This document shows, piece after piece, positions 47,046 to 61,200 of a stretch of DNA of 64,000 bases; position 1 is the first letter of the stretch, and every line of letters begins with the position of its first letter. The translations under genes and the position numbers were made by a program. A model generated the notes under the pieces. It did no database searches, had not been told where the DNA came from, and was given only the letters and a program-made list of their open reading frames with translations. Origin of the DNA: Syncephalis plumigaleata (Eukaryota > Zoopagomycota > Zoopagomycetes > Zoopagales > Piptocephalidaceae); the NCBI GenBank assembly GCA_025201365.1, contig JAIXMF010000009.1:248001-312000 (forward strand). The letters are read 5' to 3'.

Positions 47046-47522
47046 TATTAATAGATTGACTGATTGACTAATTGAAAGAAATGATGGCATACACGCTGAA
47101 TTGATCAATGATTGATCGATGATGATTTACTCTAATTTGTTGCCTATCTAAAATGTCATTACACACCGCATCGTATAAGAAATAGAATACGATACTGACG
47201 TCAATTATGTCATACGCACGCAATAAATCCGCTAGTTGGTGTCATGAGATTTGCGTTGCTAATGGATCATCTGTTTCATATACGCGTATTCCGGCAATGC
47301 AGGAAGAAACTTTTCTTACTCATACACACTAGTCAGTCAGGTTGACTATCGTCATTCCCACGAATCATAGTAAATGTGTTATATTCGGTTTTTCGGAGGT
47401 TTTTTACCGAAATATTCCTACTATATATGCTATGTCGAGTAGAGAAAACAAAAAGTAAAATGTAATTCATTCTTGTATGATATCTGGTCTATCTCTTGCA
47501 ACTAGCGTTGCTCTTGTTCATA
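47046..47522. promoter_or_regulatory. Divergent promoter region
   Basis: 477 bases between two divergent start codons (coiled-coil gene and PAF-acetylhydrolase copy 1). TTCGGTTTTTCGG near 47384 is a small inverted word. No TATA box is clear. Confidence 0.35.
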
Positions 47523-49403
47523 ATGGAAAATCACAATGATAATAGTAGTAATAATAGCGATAATCAATCGTCGCGCTTCTTCACATCTATTACTTCTGGC
47601 GTGAATACGTTGAGGAAACGTACTATGGTCACACTGAATGGCACGTTTTCATCGACATCAAATGAGGAGACATCAGTGAAGCAAGAGTCTAGCGAAGCAG
47701 AGGCATCGTCTACATCACGTAGTTGGAGTAGTCGAATACTGCCGCAGTTTAGTTTATTCGCGAAACTACCAAAATATACCGGGCCCTACAGGGTTAGCTG
47801 TCATGATATCGAATGGTTTGGCGGCAGTGGTCGACAACACCGAGGTGCATCGATGACTAGCACGGAAACGGCCACCCACCCTGAAGATGCGGATAAGGAG
47901 CTTGCCGGTGAGAAGGAGCCGTTGCTTGTACGATTATACTATCCGGCTGAACCTACCGGTCATGAGCATCAAGCAACATGGCTACCGCCGCCATCCTATG
48001 TGTATGGACAAGGCAAGTAACATTCTATGCATATAATATGTGCTTACTAACAATTGAGATCAATAGGTTATAGTGAATTTGCTCGAATACCTCGACTACT
48101 GTCTATTCCGCTTGTTACGGCCATTGTACTGTTTACCAAATTGCCAGCATGTATGGATGCACCAGTAGCTACTAGATTGCCTGAAGATGAGGATAAAGAA
48201 TCATCACCACCAGCACAAGAGCATCCATATCGATTCCCTGTTGTTGTGTTCTCGCATGGATTAGGTGGATGTAGGACAACGTACAGCGGTATTTGTGGCG
48301 AACTTGCCTCTCACGGGTTTGTTGTGTGTGCGATCGAGCATCGTGACGGCACTGCCTCGGTGACATCGCTCGATAAAGGCAAACGCACCATACCGTATCG
48401 ACGACCGAAGCGAGATGAAGACGAGTATCGAATGCGACGAGGCCAGATTCATCATCGACTTGGTGAGGTGCACTCGGCATGGGAACTGCTGGAACGACTC
48501 GACTCTGGTGATGCTGTCGACAATTGCCTAGAAGAGAGTGCTGCCACATTGAACAATGACGACACTAATGTTGCCATGTCGAATGGATTTGATCAGAAAC
48601 AGCTTAAGAACCGACTTGATCTAAACCGAGCAGCAATGGCAGGCCATAGTTTTGGCGGAGCAACCACCATTGAGGCACTACGTGAACCGGGTACGCCATA
48701 CAAGTGTGGCGTTGCATTTGATCCATGGATGTTTGCCGTATCGAAGGAAGTGAGCAACAATAGTACAACGACAAACGACAAGGATGATCAACGTGCAAAA
48801 CCAACACCACCACCAATTATGGCCATCAACTCGCAAGCATTCACGAAATGGAGCCAGAACTACAACATACTACGAGATCATATGATCTACTGGAATGGCA
48901 AACAACGCGAGAGCAGTGCGGCGACGAAACAACAGCAACAAGAGGATGCCAATGCTCATAGTCATCGCACATTAGAGCAAGGAATCTATGGACCATCATG
49001 GCTGTTCACAGTTCGTGACTCTGGACATCAGAATCAAAGTGATTTTCCAATTCTATTTCAACGTCTAATGCGACACGTACCAAACTTTGGCGGGAAATGT
49101 GATCCAGTAGAAGCACTAGAGCTGAATAACCGCATGAGTTTGGAGTTTTTACGAAGAATATTGATGAATCAAGATTTACCGGTGGAACCATTACACATCC
49201 CAGTTGATGATAATATATTCACCGAGGATCTATCGAAACATCATCGTCTTCAATTAGTACATCGATTAGATGGCATTGTCAGTCAAGATGAGCAAGATAT
49301 GCTAAATGCTGAAGACACGACCGCTACTGAAAAGAAACCATCTAAAAGTTCCAAGATAAGCCTGAAAGCTAAATCGCCTAAAATTGCCGCTGCATCACCT
49401 TAG
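47523..49403 (+). CDS. PAF-acetylhydrolase-like alpha/beta hydrolase, copy 1
   Basis: Two exons, 47523-48013 and about 48067-49403, joined by a GC-AG intron (GCAAGT...AATAG). This copy has an ~80-residue Asn/Ser/Glu-rich N-terminal extension (MENHNDNSSNNSDNQ) before FAKLPKYTGPYR. The hydrolase core has PVVVFSHGLGG, the nucleophile elbow AGHSFGGATT and a distal RDSGHQNQSDF with the likely catalytic His. The basic C-terminal tail (KKPSKSSKISLKAKSP) is absent from copy 2. Predicted to hydrolyse short or oxidised acyl groups of phospholipids. It faces the opposite way to copy 2, 13 kb away. Nucleotide identity with copy 2 is near complete in the middle and even in the intron, but low in the N- and C-terminal parts. 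Confidence 0.8.
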
Positions 49404-49606
49404 TAGATCATCATCATTATCATCATCATTATAAAATTCAAGAATATGTCTAATCCAATTCCCCAATATCCATATACTATATAAACATAAATAAATACTC
49501 TACTGTTTTATATACACTAATCTAAATGATAACTACTTCATATGTCACAATGATCCCTATACAGAATTGAATTATTATATTAAGACAGAATACACTATTA
49601 CTTGAC

Positions 49607-50611
49607 TTATGTAAAAAGCTCAGATGTTGAATAGTGCGTGGAGAAAGGCTGGTCCTCCTGCATTGCACCGGCATAGTCGATCGTATACGTAGATAGTTGT
49701 ATTGTCGATGTGTCATCAAACACGGATTGTGGATTCTGCCATGATGAACGACTGGTGAGTTCGTGTGATAATCGCTGCTTGAACACATCCCAGTCATCTC
49801 CATTATGAGCGTAAACATTATGCGATGTAGTCGATGTGCTAGCGATGCTTTCATTCACTACTGTCTCATTATTCTCCGTTATTTGTTGCGTATCAGTAGA
49901 TACAGATGACACTGTAATTGTTACATCACTATTCGGCTTATTATACTTGAATTTACGTCCTAGATTAGCGAATCGTACTGCTCCTCGTGCCACCGGACAT
50001 TGCAACCAGTAGAGAAGCAGCAGTTTAAGCGGATGATAGGCCGCGAATCGATCTTGTATCCGTTTATTCCAATGCTCGGTCAGTTGAAGTATGGCGAATA
50101 CCGCCCAATAGGCTAGCCATCGTCTTGTCTCGCTTGTCCACTTGTGAATAGCGACGGCATCGGCATCGGCATCATTAGGATTGTTAGGATTGATCGGCAC
50201 ACGTAATAAGCGCCATGTACTGCAGACTGGATAGACGATACCGGCTAACGTTAGAAATAGACCGCGCGACTCGCGATACAACCAACGCAAGCCAACTGCT
50301 GTCCCGAATGATGTAGCGATAAAAATGTGCACAGGAGAGAAGCCAAGATAGACTAGAAGACGAGCAAGCGGATTCAACACGAATAAACGCTCCATACCTG
50401 CCATTCGTGTGATAATATGTCGTTGTAACCATTGAAGTAGCCAGTTACGCGGTGCAACTACTATACGTCGACCGGGCTGTTGCTGTTGCTGCTCGAACCA
50501 GGCATTCAGTCGTCGTGTCACTCGTAGCAAGTCGTTCTTCTGTTCAGTGTCGCTTTTCCCGTTGGAATTAGACGGTGTATTACACGACTTATTCTGTACT
50601 GCAGGTGTCAT
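49607..50611 (-). CDS. REEP/Yop1/TB2-DP1-HVA22 family ER-shaping protein
   Basis: Single exon, 334 residues. An N-terminal Gln run (QQQQQ) and amphipathic part are followed by the hairpin membrane region: HIFIATSFGTAVGLRWLY, then LTLAGIVYPVCSTWRLL, WLAYWAVFAILQLTEHW and the family signature YHPLKLLLLYWLQCPVARGA. The C-terminal third is polar and probably cytosolic. Family members bend ER tubules with paired hydrophobic hairpins. It is longer than yeast Yop1 (about 180 residues) because of both tails. An insert of Asp/Ala repeats (NDADADAV) follows the first hairpin. Convergent with PAF-acetylhydrolase copy 1. Confidence 0.75.
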   Translation of the reverse strand: MTPAVQNKSCNTPSNSNGKSDTEQKNDLLRVTRRLNAWFEQQQQQPGRRIVVAPRNWLLQWLQRHIITRMAGMERLFVLNPLARLLVYLGFSPVHIFIATSFGTAVGLRWLYRESRGLFLTLAGIVYPVCSTWRLLRVPINPNNPNDADADAVAIHKWTSETRRWLAYWAVFAILQLTEHWNKRIQDRFAAYHPLKLLLLYWLQCPVARGAVRFANLGRKFKYNKPNSDVTITVSSVSTDTQQITENNETVVNESIASTSTTSHNVYAHNGDDWDVFKQRLSHELTSRSSWQNPQSVFDDTSTIQLSTYTIDYAGAMQEDQPFSTHYSTSELFT

Positions 50612-50964
50612 TGTCGTATTAGTGGGTATATAAATAGTTAGATAGGCAGATCGACTAGAACAAAAGCACGTAGCAAGTCATATAATGGGTATGATATATA
50701 ATATATATATAGAGTGGTCGCAGAATCAATACAATAAAATAACAGAGTAAGTAGAGTAAGTAATGCGACGATGAGAAAGTAAGCGTACACTTTGCTAGGG
50801 TTTATTTCCCCCTTGTAAATCAATAGATGATTATTGCTATGATTGAAGGTGGACAGATTATACAGGGCTTCTTCTTTTCGGCATTTAAACAATTCAAATC
50901 AGACATTAATGTTCATTTTATTCATTTTCATATCAATAATATCAATAATAATAATATCTCTCGT
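50612..50964. other. Intergenic between REEP gene and ESF1
   Basis: Promoter of the REEP-like gene and 3' flank of ESF1, both on the minus strand. A (TA)n run is at about 50695-50712. Nothing else is seen. Confidence 0.4.
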
Positions 50965-53904
50965 TTATACGATACGTGTACGTTTACGTATATCACCTTT
51001 AGGCTTATTACTAGTATTCTTGCGTTTTATCTAATGGCAATATAATGTTACTATGACTGTATGTATGTATCTAGTTCAATAAATAGCTTACCGAATTGAC
51101 CAGCATTGCTAAACCCTTATCTGAATGACGAGTGGTATCACTCTTTGTATCCTGTGTTTTCTGCTAAGCAACATTAGTATCTACGTTGGCATTTACGTGA
51201 TTTCCTATGACTTACATCAAAATCTGATGTCTCCTTCTTGCTATTAGATAGGTTACGACGCTGCCTCTCGTCTAATAGCTGTTTCATCGCGTTAGTCTTT
51301 TTGAATCTAGTTAGTGTGAGTTAAGAATATTAATTCAATGGATATATGTATATGTATACATTGCTTATTCGATCGATCAATGCAAACTAAAGGATACTGT
51401 GGATTGGTCGGGTCAATTGCAAAGTGATGCGATTCGTGTAGTGCTGTGAATCGAGGATCGCTCACGTCCATCTTGAAACTATCCTGTAGCTCGTCACCGT
51501 CATCGTCACCGTCATCGTGCTTATTACGCTTATGTCGTTGCTTCTTTCCTTTATTCTTCTCGTGTTTGACAATCTTCTTCATGTCAAAGTGCTCGCGATC
51601 ATCCTTCGAATCCATAAGCAATAGTTCCAGTTCTGCTCGTTCACGATCACGTTCAAGCTTCTCTTCAGCGGTGAGCGTTTGCTTCTTTTTAGATTTCTTA
51701 TCCTTATTCTTGCCATTGGTCATTGGCTCCACTATATCAATCATAATTAGCATAATCAATTTACGTATATATAATCATTCACGTTACCTGCAAAGCCTTC
51801 CTCCTCCATTGCTTCACGGAAATAAGGATCGTCCATATCCACTTCATCATCAGAGAATGGTGCTATTAATCATGGAATGAGTTATAATCGTCGATGAACA
51901 ATCAACTATGTATATATATATCATTTACCTTCTTCGGACAAAGTAGTCGATGTTGTCTTTTGCTTATTCTTCTCTTTGCGTGCTTGTCGTTTCTCACGTT
52001 GCTTACGCATGTATTTCTCCAATGTAGTCTCTTCCTTCTGCTCCTAGAAGCATTGTTTAATCAATCTGTAATGCCTTATTGCATACACGTAACCACTTAC
52101 TTCGCGTGTCTTTTTCTTTTCAAGCAATTCAGATGCTGTCTCGCTTAAGCCTGGTGTAAATGTGATCTCCATATCACCTTCTGGCATCTTCTCCTTTTCC
52201 TCGTCATCGTTTGCCGCTTCATTCAATAGAGTCTTGTATCGTTGTCGCATAGTTTCTACGTCTTCATTGTCACTTTCACCAGATGATGAAGCCAGGTAAG
52301 CCTTAAAGTCCATATCTTGCAAATCGTTCTTGTTAAACTTTTGACGCAATGTCTTGACACGATCAGGATCGTCATCATCCCAAGTCAGAGTGATATTCGA
52401 ATGTTGCAATGCCTGAGTGGCAAATTCAAGTCGTTTATGATTCTCGGAAGTACTAGTGGCTACACCTCTATCATTATAATAGTAATAAATTAGTCATGAT
52501 CATAATAATGGATAATATGTCTCCCTATCCACGTACACTGGCTTTTCGTTAAACTCCATATCATCGGGAATGAATCGTAGATCAAAGAAATTCGACGTGG
52601 CTTCCACTTCTGCACCATCACACTGATCATAGATTGCCTGTGCCGTGCTTACTTTATCGCATTCTACCACTGCAAAATAATAGCGCAAACGTTCCAGCTG
52701 ATATTTACGTAGTGCATCCTTATTGAATTCCTCTCCATCGTCATTCTTGAATAGCGACTCTTCCGTTACCTCGTCGTCACTGTTATCACTATCGGAATCG
52801 TCATCTCTATTGAAGATCTCCTTTGGTGGACCTTCACGCGCTTCCTATATATTGATTTGTAGGTATGAATATATACTTGATCGATTATCAATAACTTAGT
52901 AGAACATTACCTGTTCAAGTCGCTCTTTACCAAACTCGGATGTGTATATTTTAACCGAATGGATTGCTGATCCATCTGGTTTGAATCCATTGAAGATGGT
53001 AAACAGATCGGATGCCTATTATGATAGATAGATATATCATTGTTACTAACTTGTTCATAATCATTCTACTATCAACTATCATCTACTTACTTTAAGATGA
53101 TCCCAATCAAGATTCACCACACCAATACGCTTAGTGGCATCACCAAGTGGTACCTGAATTACATTAGCGCTACTAATTGCTCAACTGCATTGTTTCTTTG
53201 TTGTTCTCTCTATCTTACCTCATCATCATCTTCACCGTGCTCTCCTTCTCCATCCTCGGCTGCCATTTCATCATGATCACCATCCACTTCATCAGAATCT
53301 GACTCTTCCGATGAGGATGAAACACCTTCACCACGCATTGGATCATAATTACGTGCTTTCGGCATAGTATCTTCATCTGATTCTGATTCCTCTGATTCCT
53401 CTTCGCTAGCTGATTCCTCGCTTGTACTCGCTGCCACCTGAGCATCAAGTTCCTGATCACTATACTCCTCCTCTGATTCTTCACTATCTGACTCTGCAGA
53501 AGCACTATCATCTTCCTTCTCCTTCTCTTCCCCTTCATCCTTAATGCGATAATATCGTTTCAATTCATGTTGTCCAGCATTATCCTGCAATTTACGACCG
53601 TATTGATCCACTTTGGCTATTATCCATATAAGAATGAGATATATCAGTAGAATTCACCAATAGCACATAGAATATACTTACGCTTCCCGCTGAACTCCTC
53701 GCTTGTCATCATATGCTTGAAACGATCGTCCAAGTCAATCTTGACCGCATCTTTCTTAGTCCGTTGAAAGCGCGGGTCATAATGAATACGAGCAAAACGA
53801 GTATCGTCGGTTACAGGACGACGTGCGCCATTAGCGGACGATACAGGCTTGGGCTTAGAGGTGTCTCCTCCAGATGCCGACTTGCTCTTGTTGCGTTTAC
53901 CCAT
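50965..53904 (-). CDS. ESF1: Pre-rRNA processing protein ESF1
   Basis: Nucleolar protein needed for 18S rRNA maturation. ATG 53904 starts MGKRNKSKSASGG, then the N-terminal family motif RFARIHYDPRFQRTKK and DDRFKHMM. A very acidic Ser/Glu/Asp block follows, then an RRM-like domain (RIGVVNLDWDHL, LFTIFNGFKPDG, YYFAVVECDKVSTAQAIYDQ, FFDLRFIPDDMEF). The C-terminal half is charged and ends with the ESF1 signature FTALHESHHFAIDPTNPQY, LLDERQRRN and LAMLVNSIKRK. The last small exon starts after an AG near 51032 and ends at TAA 50967-50965; it was chosen because VNS-IKRK matches the family end. About ten exons. Shares an upstream region with ERH. Confidence 0.85.
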
Positions 53905-54239
53905 AATGACGGTGTACTACGTTTACTACTAGTGACAAGAATAGGAAAGTAGTTTGAATTCAATCGTTTAAAGAAAAAAAGAAGAAAAATGCAATATAAT
54001 CACGTGGTAAATGGTTCATTAACAATGTGAGTGAATGAGTAAGTGAGTGAGAATCTGATCAAATCAGTATCATGATTACGCTGCCTCACACTTCACTTAA
54101 TCGTGCATATCAATGTGCCACTTATTCGTTCGTTCGTTCGTTCGTTCGTTTTCACTTGTTTAGTTGTTTCTCTCTTTCTCTCTATTCATTCATTCGTTCG
54201 TTCATTTATTCACTCGTCTGTCATCAACCCTATTAAACT
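53905..54239. promoter_or_regulatory. Divergent promoter region of ESF1 and ERH with a TTCG repeat
   Basis: 335 bases between divergent starts. A (TTCG)n run lies at about 54126-54150, followed by TTCATTCA words. Poly-A runs at 53970-53990. No TATA box was recognised. Confidence 0.4.
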
Positions 54240-54756
54240 ATGGCAAGTATGATAGATGTCGGTGTAGATGCTATGCTAATCGTGCGATCTTTAGACAACC
54301 CACACTATTTTACTTATTCAACGCGATCACAATCCGAAATCGCGTACATTCTCGGAACACGAGACAGTAAGCGCTGCAATGCAAGGTACCGTCTAGCTAA
54401 TTACATCATCTGCCGCGTAACTACAAACTATTGTTGTTGTTTACTGTACCACGTCACTTATAGCTTTGGTCGATACCTATCAGGCACGTCTCAAGGCGAT
54501 TCATCCACGGGAGGCAAATATCACGTATGATATCAATCAACTCTATGAGTACATAGATGCCTACGCGGAACTAGCAGCTCTCGTGTAAGTTATTATTGAG
54601 AATGCATTCAGTACTAGTTGTAAGCAATATTTATTTACACCATTATAATAACTCTATCTCTTTAGCTTCGATACAAAACAAATGGCGTATGCTCCCCGTG
54701 ACAAGAACTGGATCAAGGAACGGATTCATCACTTGCTCGCTCGTACTCAAAGATAG
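54240..54756 (+). CDS. ERH: Enhancer of rudimentary homolog
   Basis: Small conserved nuclear dimer involved in mRNA processing and in elimination of meiotic transcripts in fission yeast. Three exons (54240-54366, 54464-54584, 54666-54756) give 112 residues, close to the family's ~104. Exon 1 aligns with the ILLVQPT start (AMLIVRSLDNPHYFTYSTRS). Exon 2 gives TYQARLKAIHPREANITYDI and NQLYEYIDAYAELAALV. Exon 3 gives APRDKNWIKERIHHLLAR, matching the NKDWIKEKIYVLLRR end of animal ERH. The N-terminus is about ten residues longer than usual, so the true start could be an internal Met. Converges with DPM1. Confidence 0.85.
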
Positions 54757-54820
54757 TAGTAACGGTGCGGAAGAGAATGTGCGTAACAGAAAACAGAGAG
54801 TATAATCCCGCGTGTTGCGC

Positions 54821-56187
<1,367 letters not shown>

Positions 56188-56258
56188 TTAAAATGGAGCG
56201 AGAACGGATATCAATGAATGTGGCTTGTTATGATTTTCACCTATGACATGATAACCGC

Positions 56259-56557
56259 TGTGGCGCCATATCTTGACCTCGTGGCTTAGCGGTCCAGAAT
56301 AGGATAGCTGCACGTTCAGCGTCGAGAGAAGAAAAAGCAAACGCAAAAGCAAATTTTAATAAAGACGAACAATTCTATCTTTTATCTCTACACTACTGTG
56401 CTCCAAGTGTCTTACAAGTATTAACCGTGTTAAAGTGTTTTATTTGTCTATACATTCCAACAGTGAGCCACTGCAGCTAACTGAGGTTGTTGCACGTCAC
56501 TTTCTGGAATCCCTTGTCCGGCCCCTATCGTGCCCCCTACCAGATAGGGCCGTGACA
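56259..56557 (+). repeat. 5' LTR of the Ty3/gypsy element
   Basis: 299 bases, TG...CA ends. No difference from the 3' LTR was found on reading. Confidence 0.92.
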
Positions 56558-56782
56558 ACTGGTGGAGAACCCGGGCGCGTGAAGCGAAAACTTATCTTCT
56601 AGTAGCAAGCGCGTTCGGTGCCCAACCACATTTCACTAATCTTGTAGGACACGAATCCCGCGCTCTACCTTTCCTATCACATATTACGTTAACGATCTTT
56701 ACATTCTACGTTATTACTCCCATTTCCCTTACGTTCTATTATTTCCTATTTATTTCACCTTATTTTACGATCATTGCACATA

Positions 56783-58210
56783 ATGACACCCATATATACA
56801 CGTGCGTCGGCCCAGCGCGAGGACGAAGCTGCAGGCCCATCCAACGCTCCGGCTGTTCTCGCCGAGGAAGAATCTGAGGCGCCTATGCCGACTTCCCCAG
56901 TCGAAGGTGACCCTCCAGTGACGACCGATCCTCAGCCTACCGCAGCGGTATCTCAAGCCGTTGCCACTACTGTTCTCCACCCACAGGCTGTTAGGACCGC
57001 TCCCACTACTATCCCTCCGGAACAGGCCGTCGAGACCGTCCCTACGCCAACCGCCGAAGACGTCACACTTCCTACTGATCCGAATAATCCGTTCGCTGCT
57101 GTACAACAAGCTATTAGTACACAGGATGACCAGTCTCCAAATGCAGTTGCTATGTTTATGGATTACGTAGTCAACCAACAACACAGGTTGACGCAGGCAC
57201 AGGCTGTAGCGTTAGCTGAGCAAATGATTATCACGCTTGGCATAACTCGTCCTGATCCGCCCTCACGACCTATCGTCGAAACACCTGGTACTGCTCATGT
57301 TCCATATCGCTTACCTTCGCAGAACGATCACACACCATCTCCAACTATCCAGATTCGTCGCCCTGTTCGTCGTGAAAGCGTGATGACGCCAGATGATGAA
57401 TCAGATCATGACGATGTTGAACTCCCTATATTACCACCGTCGTATCGTCATTCCTACGCACCAAAGATGGAGATACCCATACTGAACGAGAAGGATGACC
57501 CTTTGGAATGGTTAGACGAATTCACCCTTGTCGCAGATATGTCTCCATGGTCCGAAAAGGATCAATGCTGTGCATTAATATATGGTTTACGACAGCATGA
57601 AAAGGTATGGTGTGCTCGCGCTACGAAACAGTTAGCTTCGTTTAAACCTGGTCTCTATGATGAACTTGTAACTAGTATACGAGGTCATTGGTACCAAGAA
57701 GATCCTAAAGAAGGAGTGTTAGCTACGTTCCATTCTACTCGCAAGCGTCCGAAGGAATCTCTCCTCGACTATGCCGATCGCATCGAGATGAACGGAATAC
57801 GCGCCAAAGTCAGCGACGAAACGATTTGGTACTACTTCAAGGTCAACGCCGATGAATCTACTCGTGATCTACTCAAATTATATCTGATTTCATCACTCAA
57901 GGAATTACGATCACGCGGAAAGAGTCTCGATAAACTACTTACCCAGTCATCAACGCCTGTTAAACCAAAGTTCGTAGCTGCCGTACAAGAAGATGATTCT
58001 ATCCCTTCTAACACCCGATCGACACAGAAGCAATATGACGACCGACGACAACGTCCACGACGCAAGGAGAAGCCACCTTCTGCGCCGCGCCATCCTTGTG
58101 CCCTCTGTGACGATCCAGGACACGCCGCCTATAAGTGTCCTAAGTTATCTGCGGCTCGTGAGTCAGTCACTGGCAAATTGCCTGAGGCTGCTCAGCCGTC
58201 GGAAAACTAA
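56783..58210 (+). CDS. Gag of the Ty3/gypsy element
   Basis: Capsid-type protein of about 475 residues. A Pro/Ala/Thr-rich N-terminus precedes the capsid core (PILNEKDDPLEWLDEF, GHWYQEDPKEGVL). A CCHC zinc knuckle (CALCDDPGHAAYKC) lies near the end. Family level only; the element is described as a whole above. Confidence 0.85.
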   Translation: MTPIYTRASAQREDEAAGPSNAPAVLAEEESEAPMPTSPVEGDPPVTTDPQPTAAVSQAVATTVLHPQAVRTAPTTIPPEQAVETVPTPTAEDVTLPTDPNNPFAAVQQAISTQDDQSPNAVAMFMDYVVNQQHRLTQAQAVALAEQMIITLGITRPDPPSRPIVETPGTAHVPYRLPSQNDHTPSPTIQIRRPVRRESVMTPDDESDHDDVELPILPPSYRHSYAPKMEIPILNEKDDPLEWLDEFTLVADMSPWSEKDQCCALIYGLRQHEKVWCARATKQLASFKPGLYDELVTSIRGHWYQEDPKEGVLATFHSTRKRPKESLLDYADRIEMNGIRAKVSDETIWYYFKVNADESTRDLLKLYLISSLKELRSRGKSLDKLLTQSSTPVKPKFVAAVQEDDSIPSNTRSTQKQYDDRRQRPRRKEKPPSAPRHPCALCDDPGHAAYKCPKLSAARESVTGKLPEAAQPSEN

Positions 58211-58221
58211 ACCGGGTGCCG

Positions 58222-61200
58222 ATGATTGAGGGTATTGGCACCCCCCTTCTAGCAAATCCCTTATCACAACCAGATGCCGTGATAGGTGCTGTTACCGCTA
58301 ACGCACTCTTACAGGCCGGTTTTGTGAACGGACACGCAACAACTATGCTAGTGGACACAGGAGCCCAACAAACGGTAATCTCTAGCGCCTTATGCTCACG
58401 TCTAGGCATAAAGGTTGGACCGAATCGGAACTCGTTTGTTAAGCTAGCAGATGGACGACACGCTCACACTTGCGGATACTGTCAAGTACAAGTGCAAGTT
58501 GCTGATGTGGAACGTCAAGTCGAAGCGATCATACTTCATGCATCTCCATATGATCTCCTATTAGGCATGGATTGGTTAACCGATGCTAGCGCCACCATAG
58601 ATTGCGCTGCTGGCACGTTGACAGTCGGCAATCATTCCTTACCTATGAAAATGTCAACCCACTCGCACGGTATACACTTTGTTGCCGTTGCTGAGAAACG
58701 CATTCGCAATAGTCGGCTTAGCAGGAAGCTACAACAATGCTATGATGCTATTCAGCCCCAACTCAACGAAGAGACTCCTACAGCCCTTATCTCTGCGGCA
58801 GTATCTCAGTCTCCACATGTTGAACTGGTCGAATCGGAACGCAAGTACCTTCTCGACAAGTTGCTACGGGAATTTACGGATCTATTTGCAGATAATCCTA
58901 ATAATCCTGATGCGACTACTAGTATACAACACTTCATTAATACTGGCGACAGTAGGCCCATCAACTCACCGCCATATCGCGTAGCTCATCGTCAACGCGA
59001 GATTATCACCAATTCTGTTAATGATATGCTCAAAAACGGAATCATTGAACGCTCTTTCAGCCCTTGGTCTTCCCCTGTTGTACTTGTTGGTAAGAAGGAT
59101 GGAGGCGCACGATTTTGTGTAGATTACCGTAGGCTTAACGAAGTAACCAAGAAGGATTCTTATCCTACTACGCGAGTAGATGACGCCTTGGACATGCTGT
59201 CTGGCGCTCGTTGGTTTACTACGTTAGATTTAGCTTCAGGTTATTGGCAAGTCAAAATGAACGTTAAAGATAGAGAAAAGACTGCTTTTATTACACACGA
59301 TGGTTTATATCAATTCAAAGTCATGCCTTTTGGTCTTTGCAATGCACCAGCTACGTTCCAACGTCTTATGAACGAAGTATTGGCTGGATTGAAATGGCGT
59401 ACCTGCATCGTGTACCTGGACGATATTATCGTTTATGGACGGACGTTCGAGGAACATCTAGAACGTCTACGAGAAGTCTTTCAACGCTTACGTACGGCTG
59501 GCCTACGACTAAAGAAGAGCAAGTGTCACTTCGGTCATCAAGAGATTGCTTACCTTGGTCATTTGGTCACTGCCAACGGTGTTAAACCGGACCCCAACAA
59601 AATCGCCGCTGTTCATCAATTCCCCCTTCCTGTAGATGTCCGTGGATGTAAAAGCTTCTTAGGTCTTGCTTCCTATTATAGACGGTTCATTCCTAATTTC
59701 TCTGAGAAAGCTGAACCGCTACATCGTCTCACCAAGAAGAACACGCCATTTACCTGGACCGATGCCCAGCAAGCTGCCTTCGATCAGTTACGTCAAGCCC
59801 TTACCGATGATGTTGTTCTCACTTACCCCGATCTTTCCAAGCCTTTCCGAATTGAGACCGATGCCTCTTCTACTGGTATTGGTGCCGTCATTTCTCAACT
59901 CGTGAACGACCAATGGAAGCCTATCGCATACGCCAGCCGTGCTCTCAACCAAGCTGAACGCAACTACTCAGCCACGGAAGGTGAATGTTTAGCGATCGTG
60001 TGGGCCATCGATAAATTTCGACCATACATTTACGGTGGTGAATTCACTGTCGTTACCGATCACTCCGCCTTACGCTGGTTAATGTCTCGTCCAAATCCAA
60101 CCGGTAGACTAGGTAGGTGGGTGCTGCGATTACAAGAGTATTGCCCCACTATCGAGTACCGTCGAGGCACTGCCAACTCCAACGCCGATGCCTTGTCGCG
60201 AGATCCCTTGCCATGGCCGGAACTAGTCGCTCAAGCCGAAGAAGATAAAGCTGTCGAAATCATGTCCACGGCCGCTGTACCATTATTACCTACGGCAGAC
60301 GAATGGCTCCAGGCACAACGCAGTGAGAACGCCACTTGTGACATCTACGGTTATTTGTCGAAAGGTAACGATCATCTTATCATGATGAATGAACCTACAC
60401 GACGTTCGATCAAGAAACGCGCTCGAAGTTATCGCCTCGTCGACGGTCGATTGATGCGCCGAAAGATGGAAGAAGATCAAGAAGTACTATTGGACGTAGT
60501 ACCGAAACAGTTCCAACCCGTTGTTCTATATCATAATCATGAGCAAGAATTATCCGGCCATCTCGGTAGATATCGCACATATAAACGAATTCGACAAAAG
60601 TACTGGTGGTCGAACTTACATAGTGACGTTAGAGATTATGTAGCAACTTGTGTGAGATGCCAGAAGCAACGACGCATCACACAGCGTTCTGGCTTGCTAC
60701 AGTCTCTGCCGGTACCCGAGAAGCCGTTCGACTTTATCGCTATCGACCTAATGGGACCGTTTACTGAGTCAGAGTATGGTAATAAGTATGTTGCCGTATG
60801 TTGCGATTACACAACTCGATGGATCGAAGCTGCTGCGATACCGGACGCTACAGCCGAGACTACCGTCAAGTTCCTTATGAATAACATTATCGCTCGACAT
60901 GGAATGCCCCGTGTACTCCTCACAGACGGAGGTACCAACTTCACGTCTGGTCTCACAGCAGGAATCGCGCGCCGCCTAGGCATTCGTCAGCGAATTACAT
61001 CAGCACGACGTCCACAAACTGACGGTCTCGTTGAACGTTTCAATCATACGCTAGCTTCAATGATTGCCAAGTTCACTAACGACTTCGAAACCGACTGGGA
61101 CAAGTACTTACCTTTACTGTTGTTCGCCTATCGCACTACACCGCAATCGTCTGCTGGTCAGACGCCCTTCAACCTACTCTACGGCCGCGAAGCCACTCAA

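Noticed and set aside
54126-54150. Short TTCG repeats as a CRISPR-like array
   Set aside because: Contiguous 4-bp repeats without spacers; a plain microsatellite in a eukaryotic genome.
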